NCBI GenBank assembly: GCA_009760855.2 | Contig: WPIO01000004.1 | Coordinates: 6,083,501 to 6,147,500 of the forward strand | DNA: 64,000 nt | Origin: Cristatella mucedo | Taxonomy: Eukaryota; Bryozoa; Phylactolaemata; Cristatellidae | Reading direction: 5' to 3' | Shown here: piece by piece, positions 11,001 to 41,989 of the stretch | Position numbering within the stretch: the first letter of the stretch is position 1 | Layout of the letters: every line of letters begins with the position of its first letter | Notes under the pieces: model-generated | Told to the model about the DNA's origin: nothing | Database searches by the model: none | The model's input: only the letters and a program-made list of their open reading frames with translations | Made by a program: the position numbers and the translations under genes

Positions 11001-11602
11001 CTCGTTGCTGCTAGGGAATCAATAGCCACCATGGCTTTGTGACGGTATCAAGACTGTAGAAGCAAATGAGTGTCATGCTTCGGCCAGCTCGCTAAAGAAA
11101 ACGTGAACACACTCATGGCCGCCGGTTAGTGAGTTCTCTGGCTAGTAGTAACTGGAATGTAATATTATAGAAGTACACACGCCCAAGTATGCAGGAACAA
11201 AAAACAAGTTCACTCGGGTGCATGGAAAGCTAACCGATGCAGAGATGCGTATTTAACTACTTGAACGATGCAATTTAAGTGTGCAGGCAGTGAATGGCCA
11301 TAGCCGGCTGCGAGCTCTACACTGTCGGCATGTGAGAGCTGATCGAGAAGTCTCCAACAGATTTCAATAAGACTGCCTCGTCACGTCGTCCTCTCTACTT
11401 GGCAACCGAATGGCACAGTTCGTGCAGTAAATAAGCGTAGCGTTGAGTGGCTGCAGGGCTTCGTGCAGTGTGCTCAAGTGATTTGTGCCTTTGTGCCATC
11501 GCCTTGTTATGCATCGTGCAATCGAAACTAGCGCTGCCGATGACTTTTTTTTAATCGTGTTTATGATGGCCCCTCAGAATCTGAATTGTGATTGTAGAGG
11601 TC

Positions 11603-32124
<20,522 letters not shown>

Positions 32125-32129
32125 GATTG

Positions 32130-32235
32130 TTTGCTAACCAAGACTTGAACTCCCACCCACGACCTGGGTCGTTAAGTTCGAGCACTGTACCCCTTAGGCT
32201 AAGACCCAGGGGCTGAAAGCCGCACGGGTTGTGAC
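32130..32235 (-). repeat. SINE-B head fragment, minus strand
   Basis: The inverse begins CCCTGGGTCTTAGCCTAAGG, has GACCCAGGTCGTGGGTGGGA, and TTCAAGTCTTGGTTAGC at the B-box site. Inserted directly after HINFP exon 10. Confidence 0.7.
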
Positions 32236-32239
32236 GACA

Positions 32240-32877
32240 CTCGTGGGGAGCTTTGTGGTTTCCCCCAAAAGAAACACCCATCCCATATAGAATATTACAG
32301 CTGTCTTATATAAATGCTGACTCAGGCATGTCATGCTAAGATGTCTAAGATGGTTCGTGTATTTCCATCGGTTCTGACATCAGGGCCAAATTAGTGCAAC
32401 AGTCTATCCAGATTTCTTAACGTTTCAGCCAGAATTTAATTATTAATTTTATCATTGCACCGGATAGTGCTAGGTAGATGATATGTAGGCTGTAGACTGC
32501 CTAACTTCTGTTGTTTCACGATGTTAATTTGTGTGCTCGATTGTGGTATATCATGTATAGCTAAGATAGAACAGATGAACTAGTAGGTCTCACAGCAATC
32601 TGTGTTTTCTGAACTGTTTTGTAAGATGCCCTTGGTCTTTGACTTATTCGATCGGCCAGGAGATGCAGGCTCTGTGAGCTGTGGCTGCGGCCGCATCAAT
32701 AATAGGGGCGGTAATAATATGCGTTCTCGTGTAGCTCTCATTAAGCGCAGATTTCTGGCTGTGTGGCTGAGGAGCTACCGCTTTTTCTCAGCAGAATTTT
32801 CTTCGCAGGGCACCATTGGGCGTCTGTACCTAGCTTAGCTCGGCTGCTTACACATGCTCTCCATATAAGTATATATG

Positions 32878-32908
<31 letters not shown>

Positions 32909-33140
32909 GCAGTTGGGCATGCAGTTTGCGCCTCGTGCGGCCAGGCGGTCAGGTGACGTGTAGGCTGCTGTGCATTGCTCGGGCCGGCCTGTCCAGATTC
33001 CCTCCTTTCCCCTAGAGCTCGATGGCTCTGGGTCCAAGCTTCAATGCTGGTCCCGCCGGACAGCGCCTCGAGGGCCCAGCAGGTTCCCTGGTGGCAAAGA
33101 ACGATCGAATGGTCGGAGGCCGAATGAAATGAAGAGAGCT
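32240..33140. other. No gene seen
   Basis: Unique AT-rich then GC-rich sequence with a small (TC)n(AT)n microsatellite at 32,879-32,909. Nothing else is recognised. Confidence 0.5.
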
Positions 33141-33149
33141 AGGTGAAAC

Positions 33150-33183
<34 letters not shown>

Positions 33184-33254
33184 GGACAGACAGAGAGAGA
33201 GAGAGAGAGACAGACAGAGACAGACAGACAGAGAGAGACAGAGAGAGACAGAGG
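33150..33254. repeat. (GA)n/(CAGA)n microsatellite
   Basis: Alternating GA and ACAG blocks of about 105 bp. The C-terminal part of the long minus-strand frame here is just this repeat translated. Confidence 0.95.
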
Positions 33255-33674
33255 GTGAAGGTCGCAGGATCGGTCGGAACAGGAGCAAGCAAAGTCCCTG
33301 TCCTTTTCCCAAGCTGCCGGCAGTCTAGAAATGGCAAGAAAGAAGTGACGGCCAGTTGTCAGAGGGTGGCACCCTCGATGATAGAGCCACGATAGATGCT
33401 GCCTCATCGTCTTCTGTCGCTTGCCAGTCAGCACTGCTTTGCCGTGTTCCGCTCGAACGAACGCAGATGGGAAAGGGCACGTCGCACGATGGTCGAAGCC
33501 GATCTGGTTGCAGCAATGATCGGCTGGAGCGCTGACTTGGAAATTGGAGAGGGTGGACAGGCCACCAGCACAGCCTGCACGAGCGCAGCCCTTTTTCCGT
33601 GGGGGCAGGGGGTGCTCACCTTTCGAGAGACCACTCTGGCCCCGCCCCCTCGCGTACGCGGGACCCGAGGTACC

Positions 33675-33878
33675 CAGCTTCTTCTCCCAGCTCCTCTGCT
33701 CGGGCTGCAATGTAGCTGCAATGTCACTGAGAGGCCGAATGTCGTGCTCGACTTGCAGCCAGCAGTCGCCCAAGCCATCTGCCTGCGACCGCCATCCGTG
33801 CCAGATGTCGCCATCGGCGGAAGAGGAATCGGATCTCGGCAGCAACAGGAGGAGTTGATGGCCTGTGGTAAAGGCTAA
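33675..33878 (+). other. Plus-strand exon-like segment, unassigned
   Basis: A good acceptor (AGCTTCTTCTCCCAG at about 33,693) is followed by open frames to 33,858 or 33,878. One of them (phase 1 in; ...NVVLDLQPAVAQAICLRPPS...) would fit the phase of HINFP exon 9. No similarity to any HINFP tail is seen. It may be an alternative 3' exon or chance in GC-rich DNA. Confidence 0.15.
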
Positions 33879-34458
33879 GGCTTGGGAAGGAATCTGCTGC
33901 TCCCTACTGATCCCGTTCTTTCGAGCCAAGATTATGCTCCGCTGAAAAGGCGACCAGTGTAAGCCCTCCCTCCGGACGGACCTGCCGGCAGGCTGATCAG
34001 GCCTGACATCAGCTGCCGTCAGGCTGAGTGGCGAGGCCGAAGGGACGAGTCTCTTGACACCGAGCATTCTATTTGCAAAGACGCCGCCCCATACCAGGTC
34101 AAGGCACTATGTAGATGGCCGCTGGAGTTGCCGGATCTCGTCCTGCCCACCTTCCTTGTGCGCTCTCTGGGCAACCTTTTATTTCTATCCATACGTGCAA
34201 CTATCGCGCCGAGCCTGGCGAGTCATCAGCCCCTAGTCATTGCAAAGCTCTAAACAGATCGACAGCTTAGGTGAATTGATGCAGCCGCTGAGGGCTCGGC
34301 TCATTGCTGCTCTCTGATAATTTGACCGTGTGTCATCGCTGCTCAGTGACAACCGCAAAGCATGCTATTCGTCGTGTCGACTCAAAGCCAGCGGACCGAC
34401 TGCTGCACTCACTTGCGAAATTCCCCTCCCCCGTTTGCTCGATCAGAAAATGTTTCAG

Positions 34459-34792
34459 CCAGGATCACAAAGAGAAACGAAATTGGTGGTTTAGTGCATC
34501 AGTTTTTGAAATTTCTTCTGAAGCAAAGATGAATGACGATCCGGTCTTTGAACACTCTTCGAAGGACGATTGCCCGGCATCGTCAGCAGCACTCCGAATC
34601 CTCCTACTGAAATGTGACCTAAGCCAGTGCAGTTCTGTACCGTTGATGCCCGAGCAAGACGGCAGGAAGGCACCAGAGTTGGACTTGACGATCAACGGTA
34701 GCAAGTGCTCCAGTGGGGATACAGCCAGTAGATTAGCAGAGAGACCCTGTCCGGTTAGCGATGCTTTACAGATCCTTCTCAGCATTCAGTGA
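34459..34792 (+). CDS. Candidate terminal exon, possibly of HINFP
   Basis: After the acceptor AAAATGTTTCAG at 34458, a frame of 110 codons runs to a TGA at 34790-34792. It enters in phase 2, exactly what a splice from 32105 would supply. The segment beginning MNDDPVFEHSSKDDCPASSA has protein-like composition and two related motifs, ASSAALRILLL and VSDALQILLSIQ, the second forming the C-terminus. An AATAAA signal lies 355 nt after the stop. If joined, the protein would be about 661 residues. I do not recognise the sequence; it could instead be the end of an unknown separate gene. Confidence 0.4.
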
Positions 34793-35146
34793 ACAGTCAG
34801 CATTACATAGAATATCACTCTCGTACGTATCGTCGTACACTCGCAGCAGCAGCGCTGACTCTGGGGTGGTTAGCTTTTGTCACACATAACTCGTGTCGGG
34901 CTGTTTTGAGGATGAGCTTGGCAGCCTGTCGAAGCTCTTACACGTCCAGCGACGTGGCATCCTGACTCAATTGAAATTGTTCAGTTCGGTCGTATCGTGA
35001 GTGCGACCGCTACTGGTGGTGCTGCTTACTGCCTGCAGGTTCTCCTAAAATGCAACTACCCTGACCGGCTGCCCTACCAATCGCTTGGCACTGCTGCGAA
35101 CACCCTTTTCCCGTAGTTCTCCTCATTCGTTTAGCTGGCCATGGCA

Positions 35147-35152
35147 AATAAA
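35147..35152 (+). terminator. Candidate polyadenylation signal AATAAA
   Basis: AATAAA followed by ATGTCCTTGAATATGT (moderately GT-rich). It is the first plus-strand AATAAA after the 34792 stop and would end the HINFP transcript if the 34459 exon belongs to it. Confidence 0.35.
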
Positions 35153-35185
35153 TGTCCTTGAATATGTATTGCTATCTTTTCCAGG

Positions 35186-35310
35186 CTCCGTGTAGGACCT
35201 TCGCCAAGCTTGACTCTCCATGGCCTGCCGTCGATCTCTTCCTGCAGTATCCTGCTAAATGCAGCAATGCTACGAACTGCATTCGCCGGAGGCTGCCTTG
35301 CACAGTCGTC
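35186..35310 (+). other. Exon-like segment with stop, unassigned
   Basis: A strong acceptor (TTGCTATCTTTTCCAG) is followed by about 43 codons, APCRTFAKLDSPWPAVDLFL then QYPAKCSNATNCIRRRLPC, to a stop. A neighbouring shorter one starts after CTGCCTGCAG at 35,038 (VLLKCNYPDRLPYQSLGTAA). Both look more like protein than chance, but I recognise neither. They could be 3' exons of an unknown plus-strand gene or alternative HINFP ends. Confidence 0.25.
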
Positions 35311-35314
35311 TACT

Positions 35315-35615
35315 GAAGGCGCTTATGTGGCCTCACTGTTTGTAAGCAGAGGCCTCAAAGCCGATCTGTGCGGTGAATTACAATAAGCTCTTGCACGGGG
35401 GCTGCTGCAGACGTGTGCTTTGCAATGTCGAGAAGTGGTTAGCCTCAGCGGGCTCACTATTTCCTCGCCCTTTTTTCTTCTTCCCAAAGAGGAAACTTGC
35501 TGCCGGCAGCCTGCTTTCGCCCTTCAATCTCTGTCTGCCCATCCGCCCATCAACGTGTGGGCCTTCACGCCGTGCATGCATACGTGTGATTGCCCTAAAG
35601 GAAAAACACTAGCTG
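35315..35615. other. No gene seen
   Basis: Short frames in several phases with no recognisable content. Confidence 0.4.
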
Positions 35616-35619
35616 ATTT

Positions 35620-35775
35620 AGCAGCCTCTTTTGTCTAGCGACAGAAGAGCCTTCACGGCCATCGCCATCGCTTGCAGCGGCAATAGAGGATCACCCACAA
35701 CAGGATTCGAACCCATGACCTCGGGACCTCGGTCGTGAAAAGCAACCGCCTCACCCAGTGAGCCGTCACGACTCG
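35620..35775 (-). repeat. SINE-B copy, full length, minus strand
   Basis: The inverse reads GAGTCGTGACGGCTCACTGG, GTGAGGCGGTTGCTTTTCAC, GTCATGGGTTCGAATCCTGT (near-perfect B box GGTTCGAATCC), GCCGCTGCAAGCGATGGCGA, TGGCCGTGAAGGCTCTTCTG. Best-preserved tRNA-like promoter of this family. Confidence 0.85.
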
Positions 35776-35780
35776 CTACC

Positions 35781-35918
35781 TTGCTGTGGCTTGGCCCAGC
35801 AGTTAGGGAGCTCGTCCCGACGAAGTTCTGGCCGAGGTCATGGGCTCAAGCATCGTGGCATATGTGAAGCGCATGATCAGAGATTAAGTTCTCTTTTGAA
35901 ACTATACAAATGAAGGAA
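35781..35918 (+). repeat. SINE-A copy, diverged
   Basis: GGCTTGGCCCAGCAGTTAGG, GAGGTCATGGGCTCAAGCAT, GGCATATGTGAAGCGCATGA, AGATTAAGTTCTCTTTTGAA. Inserted next to the inverted SINE-B. Confidence 0.8.
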
Positions 35919-35935
35919 TGAGTTATTTAAGGATC

Positions 35936-36032
35936 ATGGTCGTGTGCTCGAGCCTTGCAGTAGCATGTGTAAAGCCCCTGGATAGAAATTAAGTTCTCTT
36001 AGCTAGCTATCTACTAAGTATTATTATTAGTA
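35936..36032 (+). repeat. SINE-A 3' half
   Basis: GTCGTGTGCTCGAGCCTTGC, GCATGTGTAAAGCCCCTGGA, AGAAATTAAGTTCTCTTAGC, then (ATT/AGT)n. Confidence 0.7.
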
Positions 36033-36039
36033 GTAGTAG

Positions 36040-37380
36040 TATGGTTCGAGTATCCGACCGTGGCATGTTGCCACTCTATGAAGGGGCGTCACGAGCTCTT
36101 TCTGCTGCCGCCGTCCCAGGATCCCAGTCGTTACCTCATCTCATTGCCGAAAGTCAATCGTCTGCTGCTGCTGGCACTGCTTCTCATCAGCCAGTGACCG
36201 TGCTGCTTCGTGCTGTGCACAGAACCTGCAATGCCTGTGGTCTGTCTGTTGTCACTGATGGCATTGGCAGCTGATCCCCAGGTCAATCCCAGCTCCAGAT
36301 GAATCCGACTTTGCTCTTTAGCCTTGCGGTTTTGATTCATCTCGTGTGTTCAGCCAACTTGTCTATATATATAAGCTGCTGGCCTTGGCCGTGCTCGGGC
36401 ACCTGCTTTGCCCTGCTCCCGCTTGGCTGTGAGGTGTATGGTTTTGCTTGTCCTCTGCTTCTGCTAGCTACGAGCTTCGAGACACGACTCCCGCCCCCTC
36501 CCCGACTGTGCCGACTGCCTCACCTGTGTGGGTTGTCTCGCCTGTCCGGACTCTCTCACCGATGTAGTTACAGAAGCGACAATAGAGGCGTTTGCAATGC
36601 ATTGCCAGAGCTGTCGTGTTTGAACAAGCTGTGTCATTGTCAACGGGTAGAAGGGAGTGAGGCCTCGGCCGTCGAATGACATCGACATCATTGGTTCCAG
36701 CTTAGCAAAACTCGTTCCACGGTCGGTTGAATAAGTAACTCGGGTCCTGGCCTGAGTTGGGCATAGACAAGCAGGCAGGATGGATTGTTTGCTTGTCATC
36801 GGAATAAAGAAGCTGGCTGCTCTGGGGAGGAGGTTGACATCTATCCATGACTGCTGGCAAAACGTTTACTTTCAGTAACGCCTTGCTTCATCATCCCGAA
36901 TCTTTCTTGCGTCACATTCGAAGCTGAGGTGCAGGTGCACTGCTCATGCAGGCATGCTGGAACGCGGTTTCTACTATCGCTTTCCTCACTCTGCTTCCGA
37001 GTCTTTGTTCAGCAGCAAACACGGTCTCTACTGGCTTGACTCGGGATAAGTCGATCGTTCACTGCGATTGTCTACCCGATGCTCTTTTGCACTTCTCACA
37101 AGCTCGTACAGGGCTGGTCCTTGCTTTGCTAGAAATCCTCAGTCGTAACCGCTGCATCAGCAAAACGCACTGCAGCTGGGAACAGGTAGCCGGATTAGAG
37201 AAAGTGGCACACGGAATGATCTGAGCTGTATTAGGAAAGACCATGTGACAAAAAGAAAGCAAATGAGAAAGAATGACTTTGTATTGTGTCAAAGGTCGAA
37301 CCAGGGATCGCTTCGACGCCGGCAGTGAAGACCTTGACTACCGACGTTCTCGACCGGTTAATTGTTCGCCAGCCTTGGAC
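36040..37380. other. No gene established
   Basis: Several 60-130-codon frames in GC-balanced DNA on the plus strand (36,041-36,274; 36,299-36,679; 36,946-37,224) with no motif, no convincing exon boundaries and no agreement between frames. Left unassigned. Confidence 0.4.
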
Positions 37381-37387
37381 TGGTTAA

Positions 37388-37595
37388 TAATGACAACACA
37401 CTTGATAAAGCGCCCTCGGAGAACTCAATCTCTTTCTAGGCGCTTTACATTTGCTGCAAAGGGAAACGCGACTGGATGGGGAGTAATACCGCGCTTGATA
37501 AATAGCATGAATAACATAGTTAAGGGTGACATGCGAAGGGTCAGCATGCAAGCATGGTTAGTGTCTGCACGCATTAGCACAAAGGTTAGACTGGC
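37388..37595 (-). repeat. LINE 3' end, minus strand
   Basis: The inverse reads CTTTGCAGCAAATGTAAAGC, GCCTAGAAAGAGATTGAGTT, CTCCGAGGGCGCTTTATCAA, preceded by 3' UTR words (GCATGCTGACCCTTCGCATG). Confidence 0.8.
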
Positions 37596-37599
37596 AGGA

Positions 37600-38255
37600 G
37601 TGCTCTCGCAGATCTTGGATCTCGCTTTGGATCGGGGCCTGGCCCTTTGGTTCTCAGCTGCTCGTTGTCCTCGCCACTGAGAGGCTCTCTACAGTGGGAC
37701 GGAGCTCCGTCTGCACCGTAGCTCTAGAATGTCAGCGTGCATAGCCGTGTGCCTGTAGGCCTTGGGACAGGAAAGAGAGTGCTGCTCTACGGCTTGTCGA
37801 AAGCTGGAGTGCCTGCCCTGCTTAGGTCGTCGTCGTCGTCGATGTGATCCCGGGCAAAAAGCTGTGCCCTGCACCCGCGTCCGATTTTCGTCGTGTCAGC
37901 GCGTTTCGCTGGAGGACGAGTCCGAAGGATCTGAGGCTATGCGTATAAGCAAAAGAAAAGTGCTCAAGTTCAAGGTTACCTGGGGCTTGTTCACTGTTGC
38001 ACGTGGCACCTTAGAGCTGCTTGGCATGTGCTGCTGCTATTCGAATCGTTCTCTCGGTGCACAAGTTATCTCGCGTCGTCTCTCCAGTAAGCAAAGTTGT
38101 TGCCTCTGATCTTTCTGGGCTAAGGCCTGACCAGCTGGTGGAGTCGACTACTTGCAAATGCTAAGTATTTCCGACGTGATAGGCTCCTTACCAAAGGGTC
38201 TCAATTCATTCCGCTCGCGAGCTAACCCTACATTACTGCCGTCAGTGTACAGCTG
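37600..38255. other. No gene seen
   Basis: Unique sequence; frames without recognised content. Confidence 0.4.
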
Positions 38256-38259
38256 TCTC

Positions 38260-38311
38260 TGTCTCTCCTCTCTTCCTCTCGCGTACTCTGCCAGGTCTTT
38301 CTCTCTGGCTT

Positions 38312-38368
<57 letters not shown>

Positions 38369-38454
38369 CCCGTCCCTGTCTGTCTGTGTCTCCCTCTCTC
38401 CTACTCCCCTCTCTTTCTCTCTGGCTCCCTCCCTCTCTCACTTCTCCCTCCCTC

Positions 38455-38492
<38 letters not shown>
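38260..38492. repeat. (TC)n-rich polypyrimidine tract
   Basis: About 230 bp on this strand of CTCTCT with CCCTCC interruptions; two pure TC runs, 38,313-38,361 and 38,461-38,492. Confidence 0.9.
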
Positions 38493-38497
<5 letters not shown>

Positions 38498-38499
38498 TT

Positions 38500-39200
38500 T
38501 CCTCGATTTCTCGCTCAGTTGCAGTCAGTCTGTTTGCATCTTTCCTCTGTACCACTGCCGAACTTGATTACGAGTATCGTCCCAGTCCCGTCCTCTCTTC
38601 CCATTCTTTCCCTCAGTTGCTCTCTTGTCTCGCCCTCATTTCTCTCATGCTAAGTTACTCCTCCTCCTCTCGCCCTCATTTATTCCACATATTGTCGCGA
38701 GTGTCTGCGTTTGCGAAAGGGTAAGCTTGGGACACGAGTGTGTGTGAAGGCCATGGAATGTCAGGATGCCTTGGAGCATTCGGTGATAAAATCGCTTGTG
38801 CGTTCGTGGCCACGTGGCCAGGGGCAGATTTTCTAGGTCGGAATCCCAGGCTGTCTGTCCTGTCAGTCCTGTCCCAGGAATCTTTAAGCTGCATTTATTG
38901 AAAAATGGGCAGCCGCGCCGTCTTGGTTCGCAACGCGAAGCCCCTTTGGCGAAGATCGGAGGAAACGCAACTTTCGGTGCGTGTGTCACTCGACACACAT
39001 GCAATAGTTTGCCGTGTTGCTCGAAAACGCAACCTAGCTTGTTTTTCGACTGACCTAACGTGACCTAACTTTTTCGTTTTATCCGCATTCGTGGCCTCAA
39101 TATGGCTTGTCATAAACGAGCCTGGAACAACTATTAATCACCAAGCTGATCTGCTCTGGCCGTTGAAGTAATCGACGGCTTACATACATTCTCGCCGGAA
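38500..39200. other. No gene seen
   Basis: Unique sequence. A GACCTAAC word occurs twice, ten bases apart, near 39,051. Confidence 0.4.
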
Positions 39201-39364
39201 GGTGAGGTCAATTAATGGCTATTGCCAATCGGGTCAGAAAATAAAATGCTTGTAATTGGAAAGTGGGCCGCCGCGGCAGCCCAGCAAAAGTGTGCGTGCC
39301 TGTGCGAGTATTGTGTGAGCAAGACAGTGACAGCGAGTGGTAAGCAGGTAAGTATGTGAGCCGG

Positions 39365-39455
39365 CGAGAGACAGAGAGAGAGAGAGAGATAGCGAGACAG
39401 AGAGAGAGAGACAGACAGAGATAGAGAGACAGAGACACAGAGAGAGAGACAGAGA

Positions 39456-39539
<84 letters not shown>

Positions 39540-39554
39540 TGGAGACAGAGACAC

Positions 39555-39584
<30 letters not shown>
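39365..39584. repeat. (GA)n/(CAGA)n compound microsatellite
   Basis: About 220 bp of GA with CAGA, CACA and GATGGA interruptions; purine-rich on the plus strand. Confidence 0.95.
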
Positions 39585-39585
<1 letters not shown>

Positions 39586-39589
39586 CACA

Positions 39590-40300
39590 GCCTTGTCGCG
39601 CCATCTGGCGAACAGGGAAAATAGTTCGCTTTTCCACGCAGAACGCGTTCCGAAAACAAAGAATACTGCTAAAGACAATCACATTGACGCGAAGAATAAA
39701 CATGTTTTCGGGTTGCCTCTGGAGTTTTCTTAGCAGCAAACTCCTTGAACGCAGTTGGATTGGAATTTCTTAGAATCGGCCGTTCGAATACATATTTGGC
39801 CGGTTGCCAAACACCTCGAGCCGGCTGCTTTGTTAGACCGCGACTCAAAGGTTCTGAGACCCGAGGCTGAGACATTCTTACTGCACTGTGCACTGCAGAA
39901 CCTGATGCAAGGGCATCTTTGACTTCATTAAGCCAAGGTCTCGATAATTAAAAAGTGTAGAAGTGCAGCATGGATTGTCGAAGCGCTCAGTGGTGCTTGC
40001 AGCAGCCCCGCTAAAGCAAGCAGTTGCTACATATGGCCTCATTAGCAGTTAGGATATAATCGTTGGTTCTGTGTAATACGATTTTTCTGATTCAGTCACG
40101 TAAAGTATGGCATATGCACGTTTACGTGTATTTTAAAGTATATTTATGTACGCCAGGGCGCTGACGGCGCGGCCACTTTCAAACGCTTAGAAGGCGGACT
40201 GCTCGGAAGGCGGCAAGCCGACGGCCTTGTCGGCTTGCTGCCGCACAAGGACCGGTGCGATTTTAGCCGGCCGCCGGCGGCGACGACCGCCTCGTCGCAC
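39590..40300. other. No gene; small GC hairpin
   Basis: GCGGCAAGCCGAC at 40,210-40,222 is complementary to the following GTCGGCTTGC(TG)CCGC (about 40,229-40,244) with a 3-nt bulge. No coding signal. Confidence 0.4.
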
Positions 40301-40308
40301 GTCTTGCA

Positions 40309-40378
40309 CGCGTGGCTCGTGTGAAGCGCCCGAATAGAGATTAAGTTCTCTTAGGACGCTATTAGAATGAATTATAGG
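40309..40378 (+). repeat. SINE-A tail fragment
   Basis: GTGAAGCGCCCGAATAGAGA, TTAAGTTCTCTTAGGACGCT, ATTAGAATGAATTAT; the head is lost. Confidence 0.75.
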
Positions 40379-40379
40379 T

Positions 40380-41590
40380 TTTTTTATTTTTTATGTCAGA
40401 TCGAATGCGTGTTCTTCCGTGACCGTTGCTGTGTGCGTTTACAATTGGGCGCAAAATGACCGCGTCTAATTAATTTGATGTGAATACGACAGCCTTCGTT
40501 ATCTCTGCGTCCGCCAACTGTGCCGTACAACCCCCTACGAATGGTCTCATCGTGACTCTCATCGACTGCATCATCGAGTACGCGAGCCAGCGGGATGCAA
40601 AGGGGTATGGGAGGGGCTTGGGGCATTCAGTGATAAAATCACGTGACTGCAACGAGCTTACGTAGCTCTGGAAAAATGCTATTCACACGAAATGCGGTGC
40701 AAGCAATTGACAGTAGACGTAACAGCCACGGGAGTGATAAAGATAAAACTAGTCGCAAAAGTAGCTTCAATGCAGGCACGCACGCAGACAATATTACAAT
40801 ACACAATAGCAATAAACGCAGCCCATATAATAATAACAGTAAACATTTGTACGACCCTTAATGTAAGTACTAGAATGGAATAATATACAATTGTGAGTGC
40901 TGATCTGTTCAATGGCAGCTCAAATGATCGCGCAGGGCAATTGACATGGACGGAGAAAAAGCCGCAACGAACATATGAGCTTTTAGTACGGCAATACCGA
41001 GTAGTCGATTTGCACTATTTGGGTCGAATGCAAATAATTGACCGACTATTCGGCCGAATAGGAATAGTGTACAGGGTGTCAACCGAAAACATTCAGAATT
41101 TTCAAAGTAAATACAAGTTTAAGTTCAGCTAATTTATTGAATAAAGGAAAAGTAAACAGCTTACTGCATCTCTAATAATTAAAGCGAGAAAGTCCGTCCT
41201 TCCAACTGTCATGCCGCAAGAGGCGCACTTGCATCAGGTGGCTAGATGACGAAGCGTTGTCTTCCGTGACAGGTACTTCCGGGAGTGACATGCAATGGAC
41301 GCGTAAAGTACGTCTGTTATGTATGACTCAAGGAAACGAGTCCGCATGCAGTGAGTTGCTTGTTGGTAATGAAAGAGTTACTTCAGTCCACTCGCTGTAG
41401 CAGCCATATAAGCAGCAGCAGCAATCACATGACAACCATTTGTTTCCGGTCTGCCCGTTATTACTGTGCAAAATACCGAATAACTATTTGGCCCACTATT
41501 CTGCCCGAAGCGAATGCGAAGAGAACATTCTTTGCAGGATGAGTTTTTAGTATCTTTTAAAATTCCTTCGCATCTGGGATGCCTTCAGTA
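40380..41590. other. No gene seen
   Basis: AT-rich unique sequence. Frames of 60-80 codons without motif or splice context. Confidence 0.4.
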
Positions 41591-41830
41591 GGGGATGAGT
41601 TCCGGAAATTTATGTTACAGGAAATGGTCTCCAAAGGATTTGAGTTTGGCTAGAGATTCAGCTGAATGACTTGGGTCAGAAGCGCATTTGGTACAATGCG
41701 AAGCCCAATTAGGAAGCATTTTTGAGAGGTAGGCCAAAGCAAAGAGACGTGACAGTTGGGCATAAAGCCTTGAACCGTCGATATGTAGCTTGATGGTAAG
41801 GCATTGATCGTCTGCGAAAAGTGATGCTAA
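41590..41830 (-). repeat. Diverged LINE-like fragment, minus strand
   Basis: CTCCAAAGGATTTGAG and GCGCATTTGGTACAATGCGAAG resemble the inverse of LINE words CTCAAATCCTTTGGAG and the coding end seen at 6.3-7.6 kb. Weak. Confidence 0.4.
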
Positions 41831-41847
41831 ATAAATAAATATAAATA

Positions 41848-41982
41848 TAATTCATTTGTATAGCGCCCCAAGAGAACTTAATCTCTATTCAGGTGCTTCA
41901 CATATGCCTCGGCGCTCGAGCCCACGACCTCAGCCAGACCTTGGTCGAGGCGAGCACCTTAACCACTGGATCAAACCGCTAA
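41848..41982 (-). repeat. SINE-A copy, full length, minus strand
   Basis: The inverse gives AGCGGTTTGATCCAGTGGTT, AAGGTGCTCGCCTCGACCAA, CGTGGGCTCGAGCGCCGAGG, CATATGTGAAGCACCTGAAT, AGTTCTCTTGGGGCGCTATA. Confidence 0.87.
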
Positions 41983-41989
41983 GCGGCAG

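Larger units (their letters stand above)
33012..34067 (-). other. 351-codon open frame, probably not a gene
   Basis: The longest frame of the window, opened by high GC and by the GA/CAGA repeat (about 60 residues of Ser-Leu/Cys-Leu). The first 250 codons are non-repetitive but show no motif I know, and the opposite strand is also open in two frames over 33,400-33,880. No polyadenylation or splice evidence favours it. Kept as a low-confidence item because of length. Confidence 0.12.

Noticed and set aside
39050-39072. Telomere-like repeat (CCTAA words)
   Set aside because: Only two GACCTAAC words ten bases apart; no tandem array.
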